The translations under genes were made by a program, and so were the position numbers. A DNA stretch of 64,000 nt from Megaustenia siamemsis (Eukaryota; Mollusca; Gastropoda; Stylommatophora; Ariophantidae), in NCBI GenBank assembly GCA_032433765.1, contig JAVIAB010000092.1, forward strand, positions 60,314,626 through 60,378,625, read 5' to 3'. Of the stretch, positions 1 through 11,484 are shown piece by piece. The first letter of the stretch is position 1; each line of letters starts with the position of its first letter. The notes under the pieces are model-generated. The model saw only the letters and a program-made list of their open reading frames with translations, made no database searches and was not told the origin of the DNA.

Positions 1-469
1 GAAATAATTGAAAATTTGATGTTTAAGAATGAAATAGTGTAACCAATTAAAAAGTATGTGCAAGAAAAATGGCTATCTTGCTTGCACTTTCTGACATCAG
101 TCCGGATCTTTGAGAGTAGTACTATTTTGAATTGATTTCAGACTCATCAACCAATGTTTAATGAAGTATGTTACAATTATTGATATGCCACGTGGGCACT
201 TTTTTTTTGTCAGCATTTATTTTTGAGCATACATAGAGACTTATTGTGGAACTTACTCAGACAATATGCAATATCACCAAAAATTATTACAAAATTCAAA
301 GATCTCATTTGGCAGAGGTGCTGGATAGACACTTGGATCTCAGTTGGAGGACCTCAGTGGATGACATAGTTCTTATCAATATCAATGTGAACATGATGCA
401 AGGAAAAAACAAATACTCTGTAATTAATGGCTAGGAAAATTTGACTTACTTTACTTTAATGAAAAATAA
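1..469. other. Unassigned AT-rich sequence, probably ADPGK intron
   Basis: I recognise no gene or repeat family here. It lies upstream of the first ADPGK exon in the window, so it is most simply intron. A short open frame at 246-434 has no motif I can name, and I do not call it a gene. Confidence 0.3.
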
Positions 470-825
470 AATTTGCCCGGAAGAAAAAATATATACCTTA
501 AAAGAAAAGAAGTGGAAGAAGTAGATCACTTTGTGTACCTTTCAAGCTGCATAGATCATGGAGACACAAAGAAAGAAATTAGAATCACAATAGCAAAGGC
601 TGCAATGACTTTCAGAAACTTTGATAAAATATGGAAATCAAAATTACTAATAAAAAAAAGCAGCTCAGGATTTTCAAATCAAACGTATCATCCACTCTTA
701 CTTATGCATGAGAGAGCTGGAAAGCAACTAAAGAAATAGAAAATAAGCTTGGATGCATTTGAAAACTAATGCCTGAGGAAAATACTTTGTATACAATGGA
801 ATGAGTTCAAGACTAGGATCTGGAT
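470..825 (+). mobile_element. Decayed RTE-like LINE fragment (RT C-terminal region)
   Basis: The translation (VEEVDHFVYLSSCIDHG, KEIRITIAKAAMTFRN) matches the post-RT region of the full-length RTE-like element at 28074-31240, which reads VEEIDHFIYLGSHIDREG and KEIRIRLAKAAMSFRS. The match continues after a frame break near 740 as CLRKILCIQWNEFKT. Frameshifts and stops show it is old, and it keeps neither the endonuclease nor the catalytic RT block. Confidence 0.75.
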
Positions 826-944
826 AGTTCACTTTCCCAAATCCTGGCACAAGCAGTCATCTATGTGTCACTGACCACTATAGTGGTGATAAGTACCTTT
901 GGCATAAAAAAAAACCTTTGGTTTAAAGTAATACCACCTTATTA

Positions 945-3890
945 CTTTAAACCTATGGTTTAACTTAGACTTAGCTAGTGCTAAGGTCAAACTAGTTACT
1001 AAAAAAGCAAAGAAAGAGAAATGGCAAGAAACATGCAGTAAACTCGATTTGCGACATGAAGGAAATAAAGCATGGAGACTTATGCAACATTTGTCTGGTG
1101 ATAAAGGAGAACCAAATCCTAAATCAATCAAATTTAATGAAATCATCAGCTGTAAAAAATATTGTTATAATATTTAATAGTTACTTTGCTTCAGTCAACA
1201 GAGCGAACAAACTTACAGATAGTGATAAAATTCAGCTACATAATTTAAAATTAATTGATAGAGCCCCAACAACAAATGCTGCAATATTTGATTGGTTTAG
1301 GATTTGGTTCTCTTTTATCACCAGACAAAATGTTGCATTAAGATTTTAACATGAGGGAACTAGAAAAGGCATTAAGAAAATTAAAATGTAGAAAATCCCC
1401 AGGCACCGACAAGGTACACAATGAGATGATAAAGTATCTTGACAAGTCAGGTAAAGAAACATTACTCAGACTGATCAACAAGTCATGGAAAGAAAGCAAA
1501 ATTCCCAAGACATGGAGAAATGCCTATATAGTGCCATTGCTCAAAAAGAACAAGCCTCCAGATGACCCCAGAAGCTATCGTTCCCTACCCGTAACATCAT
1601 GCATAGGAAAATAGCTGAGAGTATGGTCAATAGCAGACTATACTGGTATCTGGAAACCTCTAATACTCTGTGCTACGAACAAGCTGGTTTCAGGACAGGC
1701 AATAACATAGAAGACCAAATCCTCAGGTTAATACAACAGGTCCAAGATGGATTTCAGAAGAGACAACATACTCTAGCCATCCTAGTGGACCTGCAGCAGG
1801 CTTATGATAGAGTCTGGCGTTAGGGGCTTTTATTGAAGATGAGAGATACCGGGATACATGGGAAACTGTACAAATGGGTCAAATATTTCCTAGTTGACAG
1901 AACAATACAAACTAAATTAAATGAATCCATTTCAGACAAAGAGGTGCTAGAAGAAGGATTACCACAGGGATCACCACTCAGTTGTACCCTTTTTTTATAT
2001 ATATATCAATGATCTGACCAAAACCCTGATAAAAAAAAAAAGCTCTCTATGCGGATGATCTGGTCATGTGGAGTACTAACGAAAATATTAGAATAGCTGA
2101 AGCACAACTAAACAAAGACCTGAGGCACCTAGAAGAATACTGTAATACCTGGAAAATAAAAATAAATGTACAGAAAACAGTATATACAGTATTTACTAGA
2201 AGTAACAAAATAGCTAAGGCAAACATCAAACTCAATCTCCAACACAATAGTCTTCAAAAAGAGGAACACCCTACATATTTAGGAATACAACTAGACCGAC
2301 CACTGAACCTGAAGAAACACGTAGAGAATCTCACTAAGAAGGCAACACAAAGACTTCAACTAATGAAAAGGCTTTTAAGTACCTTATGGGGAGCAGACAA
2401 AGAAACACTTAGAAATCTCTATCTGGGATATGTTCGCACTGTTTTGGACCATGGTAGCTCGTTCCTAGTGACATGCAGCAAAACAACTAACATGGCACTG
2501 GACAAGATACAAAATAATGCATTACGACTCATCAGCGGTGCAATGAGATCCACTCCAATTGCAGCCTGCAAAATTCACTGCAATGTGGAACCTTTAGAGT
2601 TGAGGAGAAACAAGGCCACTATGGTTCTTTATGAAAGACAAAAAAGAATGGAGAAGGACCACCCTAACAGAAAATTAGTAGATACATGGACTCCAAAACA
2701 AAGAATTAAGCAGATGTCAATATCAGAACATGTTAGAAATATACAAAAGAAATTCCATCTACCTGAAAAATGACTACAAACATCAAGAGTTATCAAAGAA
2801 ATGCCACCAAGTACGAATTATAAAAAACCTGAAATAAATGTAGAGATATGTAACAGAATAGATAAAAAAGCAGACCCAGTATCAGTAACACTATCAGGAT
2901 GGAAAACAATAGATACTTATCCAGAAGACTGGATACATATATACACAGATGGTGCAGCCACTAACGCTACTTCAAAAGCTGGATATGAAATATTAATACA
3001 TTATCCAGATGGAACAACAGAAGAAATTTGTGGCCGTTGGAGTGAAGTCTGTAACAATTATGAAGCAGAAATAACAGCTATAGAAACAGCAATTTATCAT
3101 TTAAATACGATTTTCGATACCACACCATCGAAGAAAACAAACACAGTTATATTTACGGATTCCAAATCGGCTCGGCAAGCACTGGAAAACAACATGAACA
3201 AAACAGAACTCACACAGCTTATCATAGACACAGACAAACTCATTGAAACACATAACATAAGATTGGTAATGTAATGGATCTCTGGACACTCAAATATACC
3301 AGGAAATGATAAGGCAGATACATTAGCTAAGAGAGGATCCAAACAGACACAGATACATACACCCATCACACTAGACACAGCCAAACAAGTCATAAACTCC
3401 AACAGTAGGGAGGAGTGGCTAAATGGATGGGCCTTAGGGAAAACAGGGAGAGAGCTTTTTAATTATATGGCAAGACCAAATCCACAAGACAACATCAACA
3501 ACCTAACAAGAAGAGACCAAACCACCATCTTCAGATTGAGAACAGGACATGTTATGCTAAATGACCACATTAATAAAATACAACAAAACCATACCCCAGT
3601 ATGTCCACTCTGTAATCACCCACAAGAAACTAGAACATCACCTGTTTCAATGTCCTGAGCTCACTGACATCAGAACAACACTACTTCCTCAAAGACCCTC
3701 CAAATGGAATACTCTGTATGAAACAACAGCAGAACTTAAAAATACCTGCAGATACTACTACATGGAATTGGGCCGAAGGGCATCAGCTCAAAGGTCGCTG
3801 GATCCATAACAGCAACTCCCTGGTCCTCCAGGTTGGAGAGTTGCAAAGGATTAATAACCGTATCTATGTTTAAAAGGCAATAAAAATCTG
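945..3890 (+). mobile_element. Degenerate I-group LINE with RT and RNase H
   Basis: A non-LTR retrotransposon relic, 5' truncated because no endonuclease is seen. In order: a linker (about 990-1150), the RT N-terminal part (1351-1614, with CRKSPGTDKVHNEMIKY), RT core (1599-1823, LAILVDLQQAYDRVW), an LPQGSPLS-like segment near 1960, the YADDL box at about 2045-2065, thumb/C-terminal RT (2066-2773) and RNase H (about 2930-3330). RNase H shows IYTDGAATNA, an E in NNYEAEI, FTDSKSARQAL and, past an in-frame TAA at 3272-3274, SGHSNIPGNDKADTLAKRG. A cysteine/histidine tail (CPLCNHPQE) follows. At least four frame breaks make it a pseudogene. RNase H places it in the I superfamily; the exact clade is inference. 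Confidence 0.85.
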
Positions 3891-4222
3891 TGGAAAGATA
3901 TGAAATCACATATTTTCATAGTTTGGACATCCCAAGCTTGGAGCTCACGTGAGTTACATTGGTGAACACTTGTTCACAGACTTGGGGTGCGCTGTGAATC
4001 ATGGCTACTGATCATGCAAAATTAATTGTTTTTGTTTTAGCCCTCAAAATTCCACAATGGTATCTTTGGCTACTGACTGCTTTGTTCATGGTCAAGAACT
4101 TAAAAAAAAAAGATGGTCATTAAACTTTTATTTTTACAAACATATAAAATGCTTCCTGGAAAGTGAAATGCTATGATTGAAAATACATATATTTGAATTT
4201 CACCTGTCTTTTCCTCTGTTAG

Positions 4223-4377
4223 GTTTGCAGATTATGGACAGTCAAAGTCCAGAATTTTTCACTCAGAGACTAGAAAAGGTAGTTTCCTTAGTCCAACAGG
4301 TGCCTAAAAATGTGCCAATCCACTTGGAACTTGCCAGCATGGCCAACAAGGAATTTGTTAGAAAAATTATAGACCAG
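4223..4377 (+). CDS. ADPGK: ADP-dependent glucokinase, penultimate exon (partial gene)
   Basis: ADPGK phosphorylates glucose with ADP as donor and AMP as product; the animal enzyme is reported at the endoplasmic reticulum. This 155-nt exon follows a pyrimidine-rich acceptor ending TTAG and stops at CAG before gta. It reads LQIMDSQSPEFFTQRLEKVV, then VPIHLELASMANKEFVRKII, ending IDQ. This aligns with vertebrate ADPGK (GLHMMEGQS, and the HxExA motif in VHLELASMTN) just before the VFPAVTSLGLNEQEL segment. The exon ends in phase 0, matching both candidate next exons at 5934 and 17891. Upstream exons (N-terminal region and most of the sugar-binding domain) lie outside the window. Identification is firm, from several conserved blocks. 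Confidence 0.93.
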
Positions 4378-4743
4378 GTAATTAAAATCTTGCTGTCTGC
4401 ACAGTTAAAGTGTCTTTCTTCACCCCCACCCCCTTTTTTTAAAATATGATTTTTCTAACAAATATTTGATTTTGACTTGATGGTACATTTATTTTTTAAT
4501 ATACAGTTTTACAGTTTTTAAAGTGTGATAAATGCCTATCATTTTGTTCTTATTTTAGATTAGAGAAGACTGTTTATTCTATTAGAGTAAAGGTTGAATA
4601 TATTGTTTGATTAGGTTAGAGTGAGTGAATCCAACTAACATGTTTAAATCCATGATTGGACCTGGTATTCCTTGTTCAGAATTAATATAGTACCCAGGGA
4701 CACCAGTCATCTTGTCATTGCCGTAGATAAATAACATTTGGCT

Positions 4744-5025
4744 AATGTACAGACGCCCGTGTGTTACAGGGGCCTCATTACTTGGGATGTAAAGAATAGT
4801 GACACTGTGACCTTCCAGGCATGTCGTAAGAGGCGACTAAGGAGGTTGATCGATGACTTGACAAGCTGTCATTGTAAAAAGCATTGTTATGGAAACAGAC
4901 CATAGATTTTAGAAGCAGTGATCTCTGCAATATGTGCTACGCAAGGTTTCTGTTTTTGAGATTGTGGTTCTGCCCTATGTGCTGTCTTCGGCTCAAAAGG
5001 ACAATAGATAGATAGAATGTACAGA
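4744..5025 (+). mobile_element. SINE with (ATAG)n tail, copy A, with target-site duplication
   Basis: A 262-bp element (4754-5015) inside an ADPGK intron. A direct repeat, AATGTACAGA, flanks it at 4744-4753 and 5016-5025. It begins CCCGTGTGTTAC and carries the core GCATGTCGTAAGAGGCGAC. It ends with the hairpin GCTGTCTTCGGC (GCCGTCTTCGGC in copy B) and GATAGATAG. Sister copies lie at 54187-54473 and 62446-62979. I see no clear A/B boxes, so the promoter origin is uncertain. The last 45 nt or so resemble the RTE-like LINE 3' end at 28074. Confidence 0.88.
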
Positions 5026-5933
5026 GCAGCCAAGAAGGTTTGTGAGTTGTTATTCTTAATCTTTTTTCAAAGGAATGGATATTTTCTTACTGAATACTGA
5101 ACTTTTGACATATTTTATAAGAATCATATCCTGAGATTTTTTTGTTCTAATAATTGCAGTTACTGCTGATGTTATAACCTGAATGTATATTTCGGTCATG
5201 AAGTAATCAGCATGTAACACAGTTTTGAGCATGTCAGGATCGGCAGCAGATATTTATTCACTTGAATTACATTTGAGATTTACGCTTTGGAAATGAAAAC
5301 ATGCATAAACGAAAGGTTAACAAATTTAACAATTTAAATTATTAGGCACTTATGCCAGTCCTGTACTCTTTCGGTTTCTTACTTTTCATTATAGCAGAAC
5401 ATTGGAACCAATTAAAATAATTTATTTGCATGTCTTCATTAATTTAAAAACCACTTTCAGGTATTAATAGGCAACCTGCATGCCTTAATCTTTGTTAAAT
5501 GTTAGATGATGGTTTGTAGATTTCTAGCTGTTGTGCTGTGGTGAATGTATTAAAGTAAGTGACAGTTAAAAAAGACTATTTGTTATCTGGAATGCTTTTC
5601 AATTTGTTCAGTTTTCAATATGATATCTCATATATGATAACTGACACTGTACCATTGTGAGTTAATTATTTTGAATCTGTGACTTTCTAAGTGCAGTTAT
5701 ATAGTTACTCACAAAATATTACAATTCTAGGAGAAGAATGAAATGTTTGAAACTCCAGGGTGTCTACTTGAATTTATAATGACATACAAGATGTCATACT
5801 AGTCTTGTCTAATGGAGTGAGTCATATTTTTGCGAATAATAAACTGGAAAAAGGAAGATGTACAGTAAGTTGTTATTAACTCAAACATCTATTTGTATTT
5901 TATCAGTTAGTCAATCAACTTTTGTGTCATCAG

Positions 5934-6044
5934 ATGTTCCAGTTTGGAGCCACCTCATTAGGTCTCAATGAACAAGAGCTTGGCCTTCTGTCAATAGCTG
6001 GCAATGGTCCACATCAAGATCTCATTCCTGCCTTATCTCCAAAG
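5934..6044 (+). CDS. ADPGK: Duplicated, diverged ADPGK exon (alternative or relict)
   Basis: A 111-nt phase-0 block follows a good acceptor (TTTTGTGTCATCAG). It reads MFQFGATSLGLNEQELGLLS, then AGNGPHQDLIPALSPK. The same protein segment opens the terminal exon at 17891 (VIPNVSSLGLNEQEMLFSS, GGPHQEHLEN), so the locus holds two versions of one segment. Possible uses: a mutually exclusive exon, though no partner encoding the rest of the domain was found before 17891; an included exon, which would duplicate the segment; a terminal exon, where read-through adds VPYFLT and a TGA and loses the catalytic GLGD; or a dead duplicate. The donor (AAG before gttcct) is weak. The clean reading frame over the homologous part argues against a very old relict. 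Confidence 0.6.
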
Positions 6045-6204
6045 GTTCCTTACTTTCTTACATGAGAGCTGCATTACCCACCCTCACAGAACCATTGACT
6101 TTTTAGGCTCATGGATTTATCATTATACAATCCCTCATAAATTAAAAGCAAAGACACACACAAATTATTAACTTTGAAAAAAAAAGCTATTTTTAGCATT
6201 CTGT

Positions 6205-7846
6205 AAAGCTTAAAAGAAAGCAAAAATAAAAGACTCAGCCTTAATAGCAAAAAGACAGAAGTAATGGTAACAACAAAGAAAAACACATCACCTTAGTGCA
6301 AAATAAAGACAAGTGGAACAATATTAAAACAGGTCAATGAATTTAAATATTTGGGAACTTTGTTAACCTCAGATGGAAGATGTACAAAAGAGGTGAGATA
6401 CAGAATGGATCAGGCAAAGGCAGATTTCCAAAAAATGAGGAAAATACTATGCAATCCATTTTTGACAATAGAAACAAGAAAAAGAGTTCTTAAATGTTAT
6501 GTACAGCCAGTCTTAATGTATGGATGTAAATCATGGACAATAGACAAGAAAATCACTGGAGTCTGTAGAAATGTGGTGTTACAGAAGAACATTGAGAATA
6601 CCATGGACAGCTAAGAAGAGTAATGAAAACGTCCTGAAAGAAATCAAAGCAAAAAGAGAGCTAATTTCCAATATTAGGAAGTAACAATCATCATTTTTTG
6701 ACCATGTAATGAGAAGAGAAGAATGTAAAACAAGGAGTCAGACAAGGCTGTGTTCTGTCACCGGATTTGTTTTCACTTTACAGCGAATATATTATGAGAT
6801 CAATAGTAGACAAAAAAGAAAGTCAACGGTCACAACATAAATAATTTGTGATATGCGAATGACACAGTCTTAATAGCAGAGACAGAGAACGAACTACAAG
6901 AAATGATAGACATAATAGTAAAAGAAAGCATCAAGAAAGGTCTCAGTCTGAATAGTAAGAAAACAGAGGTAATGGTTATATCGAGGAAACAATCATCACC
7001 ATCGTGTAGCATAAAAATAAACGAGACAAATCTGAAACAAGTACAACGTTTCAAATACTTGGGCACAATAATAACATCAGATGGGAGATGCACCACAGAA
7101 ATAAAAAGCAGAATAGCTTAGGCCAAAATAGCATTTCAGAAAATGAAAAATATCTTATGCAACAAATCTATGTCAATAAAAATGAGAAAGAGAGTTCATC
7201 GGTGCTATATAGAACCAATTCTGACCTATGGAAGCGAATCATGGACAGTAGACAAACAAATGAAAAGACGATTAGAGGCCACAGAGATGGGGTTTCTCAG
7301 AAGAATGTTGAAAGTTCCCTGGACAGCTAAAAAGACCAATGAGGAAGTTCTCAAAGAGGTCAACACAAAAAGGGAGCTCTTAAAAAACATCAGAAAGAAA
7401 CAATCAACATTTTTCGGGCACATCATGAGAAGAGGAAAGTTGGGTTACTTGGTTACAACAGGCAAAATAAAAGGAAAGAGAGATCATGGATGACAAAGAG
7501 AGAAAATACTGGATAGTTTGGTGTCATGGCATAGAAAACAGTCAACAACAGAACTGATACGATGCACTGTAGATAGAAGATTGTGGAGGGACATGATCAC
7601 CTACGCCAACCGGTATGGCACATGATGAATGAGAAGAGAGCAGCTGGAATGTATTATAACAACTGGGAAAATTGACGGATGAAGAGATAGAGGAAAGCAA
7701 AGAGAAAAGATACTAGACAGCTTGAGAGAATGGCTTGACAGAGGGTCAACAACAGAAGTGATAAATAACTGTCGTGATCGAAAATTGTGGAGAGACATGA
7801 TCATCAATGCCTTGGCTTGGTACTTGATGATGATGAAAGCTCAAAA
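6205..7846 (+). mobile_element. 5'-truncated RTE/CR1-like LINE (family Z), split by a nested LINE
   Basis: The element occupies 6216-6719 and 7640-7835. The first part encodes RT C-terminal sequence (SLNSKKTEVMVTTKK, EFKYLGTLLTSDGRC, KMRKILCNPFLTIETRKRVL). The second resumes with EQLECIITTGKIDG and ends in TGATGATGATG. The outer flanks AAAGCTTAAAA (6205-6215) and AAAGCTCAAAA (7836-7846) look like a target-site duplication with one mismatch. A cleaner relative of the same family is at 31616-32160. Stops and frame breaks make it non-functional. Confidence 0.8.
6708..7639 (+). mobile_element. Nested 5'-truncated LINE (family Y) with 12-bp target duplication
   Basis: Inserted inside the family Z copy. 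The identical 12-mer AATGAGAAGAGA lies at 6708-6719 and 7628-7639. The insert (6720-7627) encodes VKQGVRQGCVLSPDLFSLY, a decayed YADD region, then LNSKKTEVMVISRKQ, FKYLGTIITSDGRCTTEIKS and GHIMRRGKLGYLVTTGKIKG. It ends CGGTATGGCACATGATG, a very short GATG tail. RT-only, 5' truncated, with a few stops. Relatives lie at 52767-52967 (+) and 55040-55510 (-). Confidence 0.87.
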
Positions 7847-7849
7847 AAT

Positions 7850-9179
7850 TATTTTAAATAGATGATATCATGGTTGTACTTTACTGTGGTTAACAATTAG
7901 GTTATATGTTCTAATAAGTTTTCTCCATTTAGTTATTTTACTGAGTGGTTAAAATTAATTCACTTGATGTCTGTCATTTTTCTAACTGTTAAGGAGAATA
8001 ATTATTTTCATAAATATCTTCTAATAAAAACGATCACTTTACCTGCGCTTACATTGAATTATCTATTTAAAATCCCTTTGAAACTTTTATTGTTTCCCAG
8101 TGCACATAATATATTCTTTGCTAATTTTTGCACATGCTTGCTTGTAAATACTATTTGCTGATAACTATAGCTATATAAATATCTGATAACTTTCATTTTT
8201 CAATATCAAGTGAAGTGTGCTAGTTTCCACACTGCCTCCCAGTGGCTACTCCCTATAGAATTTTAAATACAATGTACAGTAGCTGGTTTGATATATGCTT
8301 TCTCCTCTAAAATGAGTTGGTTGCTCAATATGTGAAACAAAGAATAAGCTGAGAATGTCCATTTGCTTTTAAATAATTAATGCTATCAGGATAAGTCAAT
8401 CAAATCTGATCAAGATCCTACTCTACCTCTCACTGGAAGCCTGAAATCAGACAGGATAGCTTGGTCAAATGAATTAGGATGAAAGAAGGAAAACAAATTC
8501 ATTACTCTAAAAATGCAGTTATAAACATGAATGTGTTGGACTGAAAGGTGCAGTAATAATAGATTGCTGTAAATCATGACACAACACTTTACATTCATCA
8601 ATGCCCATCAACCATAGATTACAATACCAAAGTAAAATTTACATCAAAATCAAAACACATATTCCTCAAAATTGGACATTTTTTCGGTGTTCAGACATTA
8701 CCCACCTCAGTGTACTTTCCTATAATTACCATTTTCGGTGACCTCTGAGTGTTTAATTTATTTCCATTGCTATAAGAATTATGAGGAAAAAAATCACCAA
8801 TTTCCAAGAAATTGACTTTTTAATGTCCTGGTCATCAGCAGACATCAAACAACCTTTTGTGTCTCGGGAAACACAGCAAATAACGCTATACACTGATAGT
8901 TGATAGATGATACTTCATAGTAGAACATACTGACATACTTATGGTGAGTGCACCAATAGACATTGTAACATGTTTGGTCCATGAGGTCAACTCAGTTCAT
9001 AAATCAACATGAGCCAGGAATTTCAAGTTTCCATGTTTTGCCGAGTGTGAACACACAGACTCTGTCAAGAGTTCAGAGAAATTATTATTTTTTGAGCACC
9101 TAATGTTACATTTAAGTGGTAGTAACTTTTTACTATTGTATCATAACTGGGAGTGTTACAGATAAGTATCGTAATCTAG
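7850..9179. other. ADPGK intron, no recognised feature
   Basis: About 1.3 kb of AT-rich sequence between LINE copies. I found no convincing exon, ADPGK C-terminal homology, RNA gene or repeat family in either strand. Confidence 0.4.
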
Positions 9180-9330
9180 GGTTGAGGTGGTCAGGTGATC
9201 TAAAGGTAAGACATTGACCTCTGAACAGGACGGTCCTGGGCTTGAATACCACCACAGATGGTGATAATTTTTTCTCTTCAAATCCATGGTCTCTTGATTG
9301 TAGGTTCGATGTCTGGCCCTCTCAGATAAC
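9178..9330 (+). mobile_element. tRNA-derived SINE fragment (family S3)
   Basis: The 5' part is tRNA-like (AGGTGGTCAGGTGATCTAAA, then a B-box-like GGGCTTGAATACC). It shares ACATTGACCTCTG and its spacing with the minus-strand copy at 56535-56690. The 3' part runs into the Penelope-like fragment, so the boundary there is approximate. Confidence 0.55.
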
Positions 9331-9334
9331 GGTG

Positions 9335-10480
9335 TAAAAAAACAAGGATACTCAACCGCTACCATTCCATTCTCCTCTCTGATCCCACTACCCGTCTACT
9401 TTTTAGTGATCCCCCGATGATCGCCTTTAAGCGCGACAGGAATTTGAGAGATATTTTGGTTAGGAGCCATCTCCCTTGCTCCCACCCTCAACACTTCGGT
9501 ACGGCCCCTTGTGGTCGAAACTGTATTACCTGTGCCTATGTGCTCCCTGCTGACTCGGTTTTGTTCCCTAATGGACGGTTCGAGATCAAGCATAGCTTCA
9601 CATGTGTGTCCCGCAACATCATTTATGCCATCATATGCCAACGATGCCATATGACCTATATTGGTGAGTCTGGAAGAAGATTAGCGGAAAGATTTTGTGA
9701 ACATCTACGTGATGTCCAACAAAATACTGGTACTCCGGTATCTTCCCACTTCAACTCCCCTGATCACAAGGGCAAAGACGACATCCGTGTCACTGGTATT
9801 GTCCTTTGTCACTCTGGCGACCGCAGCCGCTATACTTTGGAAAATCGCCTTATAGTCCAGTATGGTTCGCTGACCCCGAGAGGTATGAATGTATCACACT
9901 CATACGCATAGTTTCCTTTTGCTTGCTCCTTCCCTTTTGCATAGCCTTCTCTACTACACATATTTGGGTTATTTGGTCTACTTACTATGCCATGCTTTTT
10001 ATAGTTCTTCTCCTCTAGTCCCTTATGAGACACTTCAGTTTTCTCCTCTATAAAAAATTTTTTTTTCTGTGCTTCTTACCCCTCATTCATTTTTACTGTA
10101 CCCCACTCTCAGACATCTCACTCTTAGCGTCTTTTTACACCTGTTAGTCTACTATTCGATTCTTTCTCCTTTGTGTTTGCACACTGACCCTTGTGTTTAC
10201 TCCTCTGGTTCTGTTTACATTTACGCACTTTTCCGCACGATTTTCGACGTTCACGACAGCCGCACTTGGTTACGATTTTATTTTGGATTTGACAGGATAG
10301 TTTTACTTTTTGTTGTTGTTTTCTTTAACACATTTCGATTGTTTTTGTTTTGGTTGTTTCGTTATTAATTTGTGTGTGTGTGTTTTTATTGTTTGTTCCT
10401 GATGAAGGCCTATTGAGCCGAAACGTTGTTTAGTCTGTGTCGTCCACTTGTCACGTAAAGCTTCTTACATACCTTTTTTT
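9335..10480 (+). mobile_element. 5'-truncated Penelope-like element: GIY-YIG endonuclease and 3' region
   Basis: The open frame is best read from about 9340 to its stop at 9911. It encodes LLFSDPPMIAFKRDRNLRD, a cysteine/histidine cluster (CSHPQHFGTAPCGRNCITC) and a GIY-YIG nuclease core: NIIYAIICQRCHMTYIGESG, then RRLAERFCEH. This is the C-terminal endonuclease arrangement of Penelope-like retroelements. The N-terminal RT is missing. A T-rich, non-coding stretch follows to about 10380, then a hammerhead-like motif at 10398-10440. Base composition is richer in GC than its surroundings. The nuclease frame is uninterrupted for at least 164 codons, suggesting a relatively young insertion. Confidence 0.85.
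10398..10440 (+). ncRNA. Hammerhead-ribozyme-like core motif
   Basis: CTGATGA is followed by a potential 3-bp stem II (GGC with GCC around CTATTGA), then GAAAC, and GTC eight bases further on. This is the order of the conserved hammerhead core with a minimal stem III, as known from Penelope-like elements. I cannot form a convincing stem I from the flanks, and one extra A follows CTGATGA, so it may be degenerate. Confidence 0.35.
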
Positions 10481-10559
10481 ATTTTTTAATTTTTCCCTGT
10501 AAAAAAACAAGCCCTATTTACATTCTGTGCACATTAAAAAACCTTTTGCAATTGAAAAT

Positions 10560-10940
10560 CAATGGATGCTTGCTCAAAATGAAAGGATGAGAATGGCTTG
10601 ACAAAATCACTAATGTAGAATTATGGAAAAATGCCAGTCAAATACCAGTGAACAAAGAGATACAATGAAGACAATGGCAATGCATAGGCCACACACTGCG
10701 GAAGCCAACTGAGAGTATTACATAGCAGGCCTTTTTTTTTTTTTTTTGGATTCCCCAGGGGAAGAAACAAAGAGGAAGATAAAAATATTCTTGTAGAAGA
10801 CAGATGGAAACAGAGATGAATATGATGGGGAAGACATGGCAAGAAAAGAATTACCTGGAAAGTGTTTGTTGAAGACCTGTGCTCTACAAGGAGTTGAAAA
10901 ATAGAAAAAGAAGAATTGGAAATTGAAAAGAACAGGTCGG
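10560..10940 (+). mobile_element. LINE 3' end (family V), decayed
   Basis: Translations in changing frames give ASQIPVNKEIQ, then QCIGHTLRKPTESIT, a 15-T interruption, DSPGEETKRKIK and finally ITWKVFVEDLCSTRS followed by a stop. This is the usual C-terminus of one LINE RT type (GRPRxTW and DLCSTRS-like ending). A minus-strand relative with the matching ending (TAWKVFVEDLYSTGSS) lies at 41330-41580. Confidence 0.7.
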
Positions 10941-11484
10941 GCAATATGATAGGAAAAAATGTACCTAAAAATGTCCAAACTCTCTGCGATGAAAAAAAGT
11001 TCCTCTGAAATCAGAATGTATGTCTGTGTGGCAAGGGACACCTTAGTACACAATAGTTAGCGTGAAAAATAGGCAAAAGTGATATTCAAGCAAAATTTAG
11101 ACCCTTGGAACTTCACTAGAGATATAAGGCTGCCATACGTAAACAAACACTAAACCAATGCCTTAATAAGAAAAGTGGGAAAAAAGTAATTGTTGGACAT
11201 ATTCCAACAAGTAAGTTGTTCTCCAGGTTTTAAAAATTGTATGAAATGAAACTATTTACAAAATGTTAGCTTCCTATCACAGTCACAGATTGTTACACTA
11301 TATATATGTCTAATTACATATATAAAACATAAATATCTATTTTATTGCCTATCTACTTATACTTGTCTTTGGAATGACTGAATTAATTTCAATGGCAGCT
11401 GCTTTTACTGTAAAATCAGTTTATAGATAGGGTCTTAAGATCGTTATCATTTTATAAAAAGATTCAAAACTATGAGCAGCAATA
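10941..11484. other. ADPGK intron, nothing recognised
   Basis: AT-rich sequence without a convincing open frame or repeat family, between two LINE insertions. Confidence 0.35.

Noticed and set aside
246..434. Candidate ADPGK upstream exon
   Set aside because: The translation does not match any part of ADPGK and the splice context is poor.
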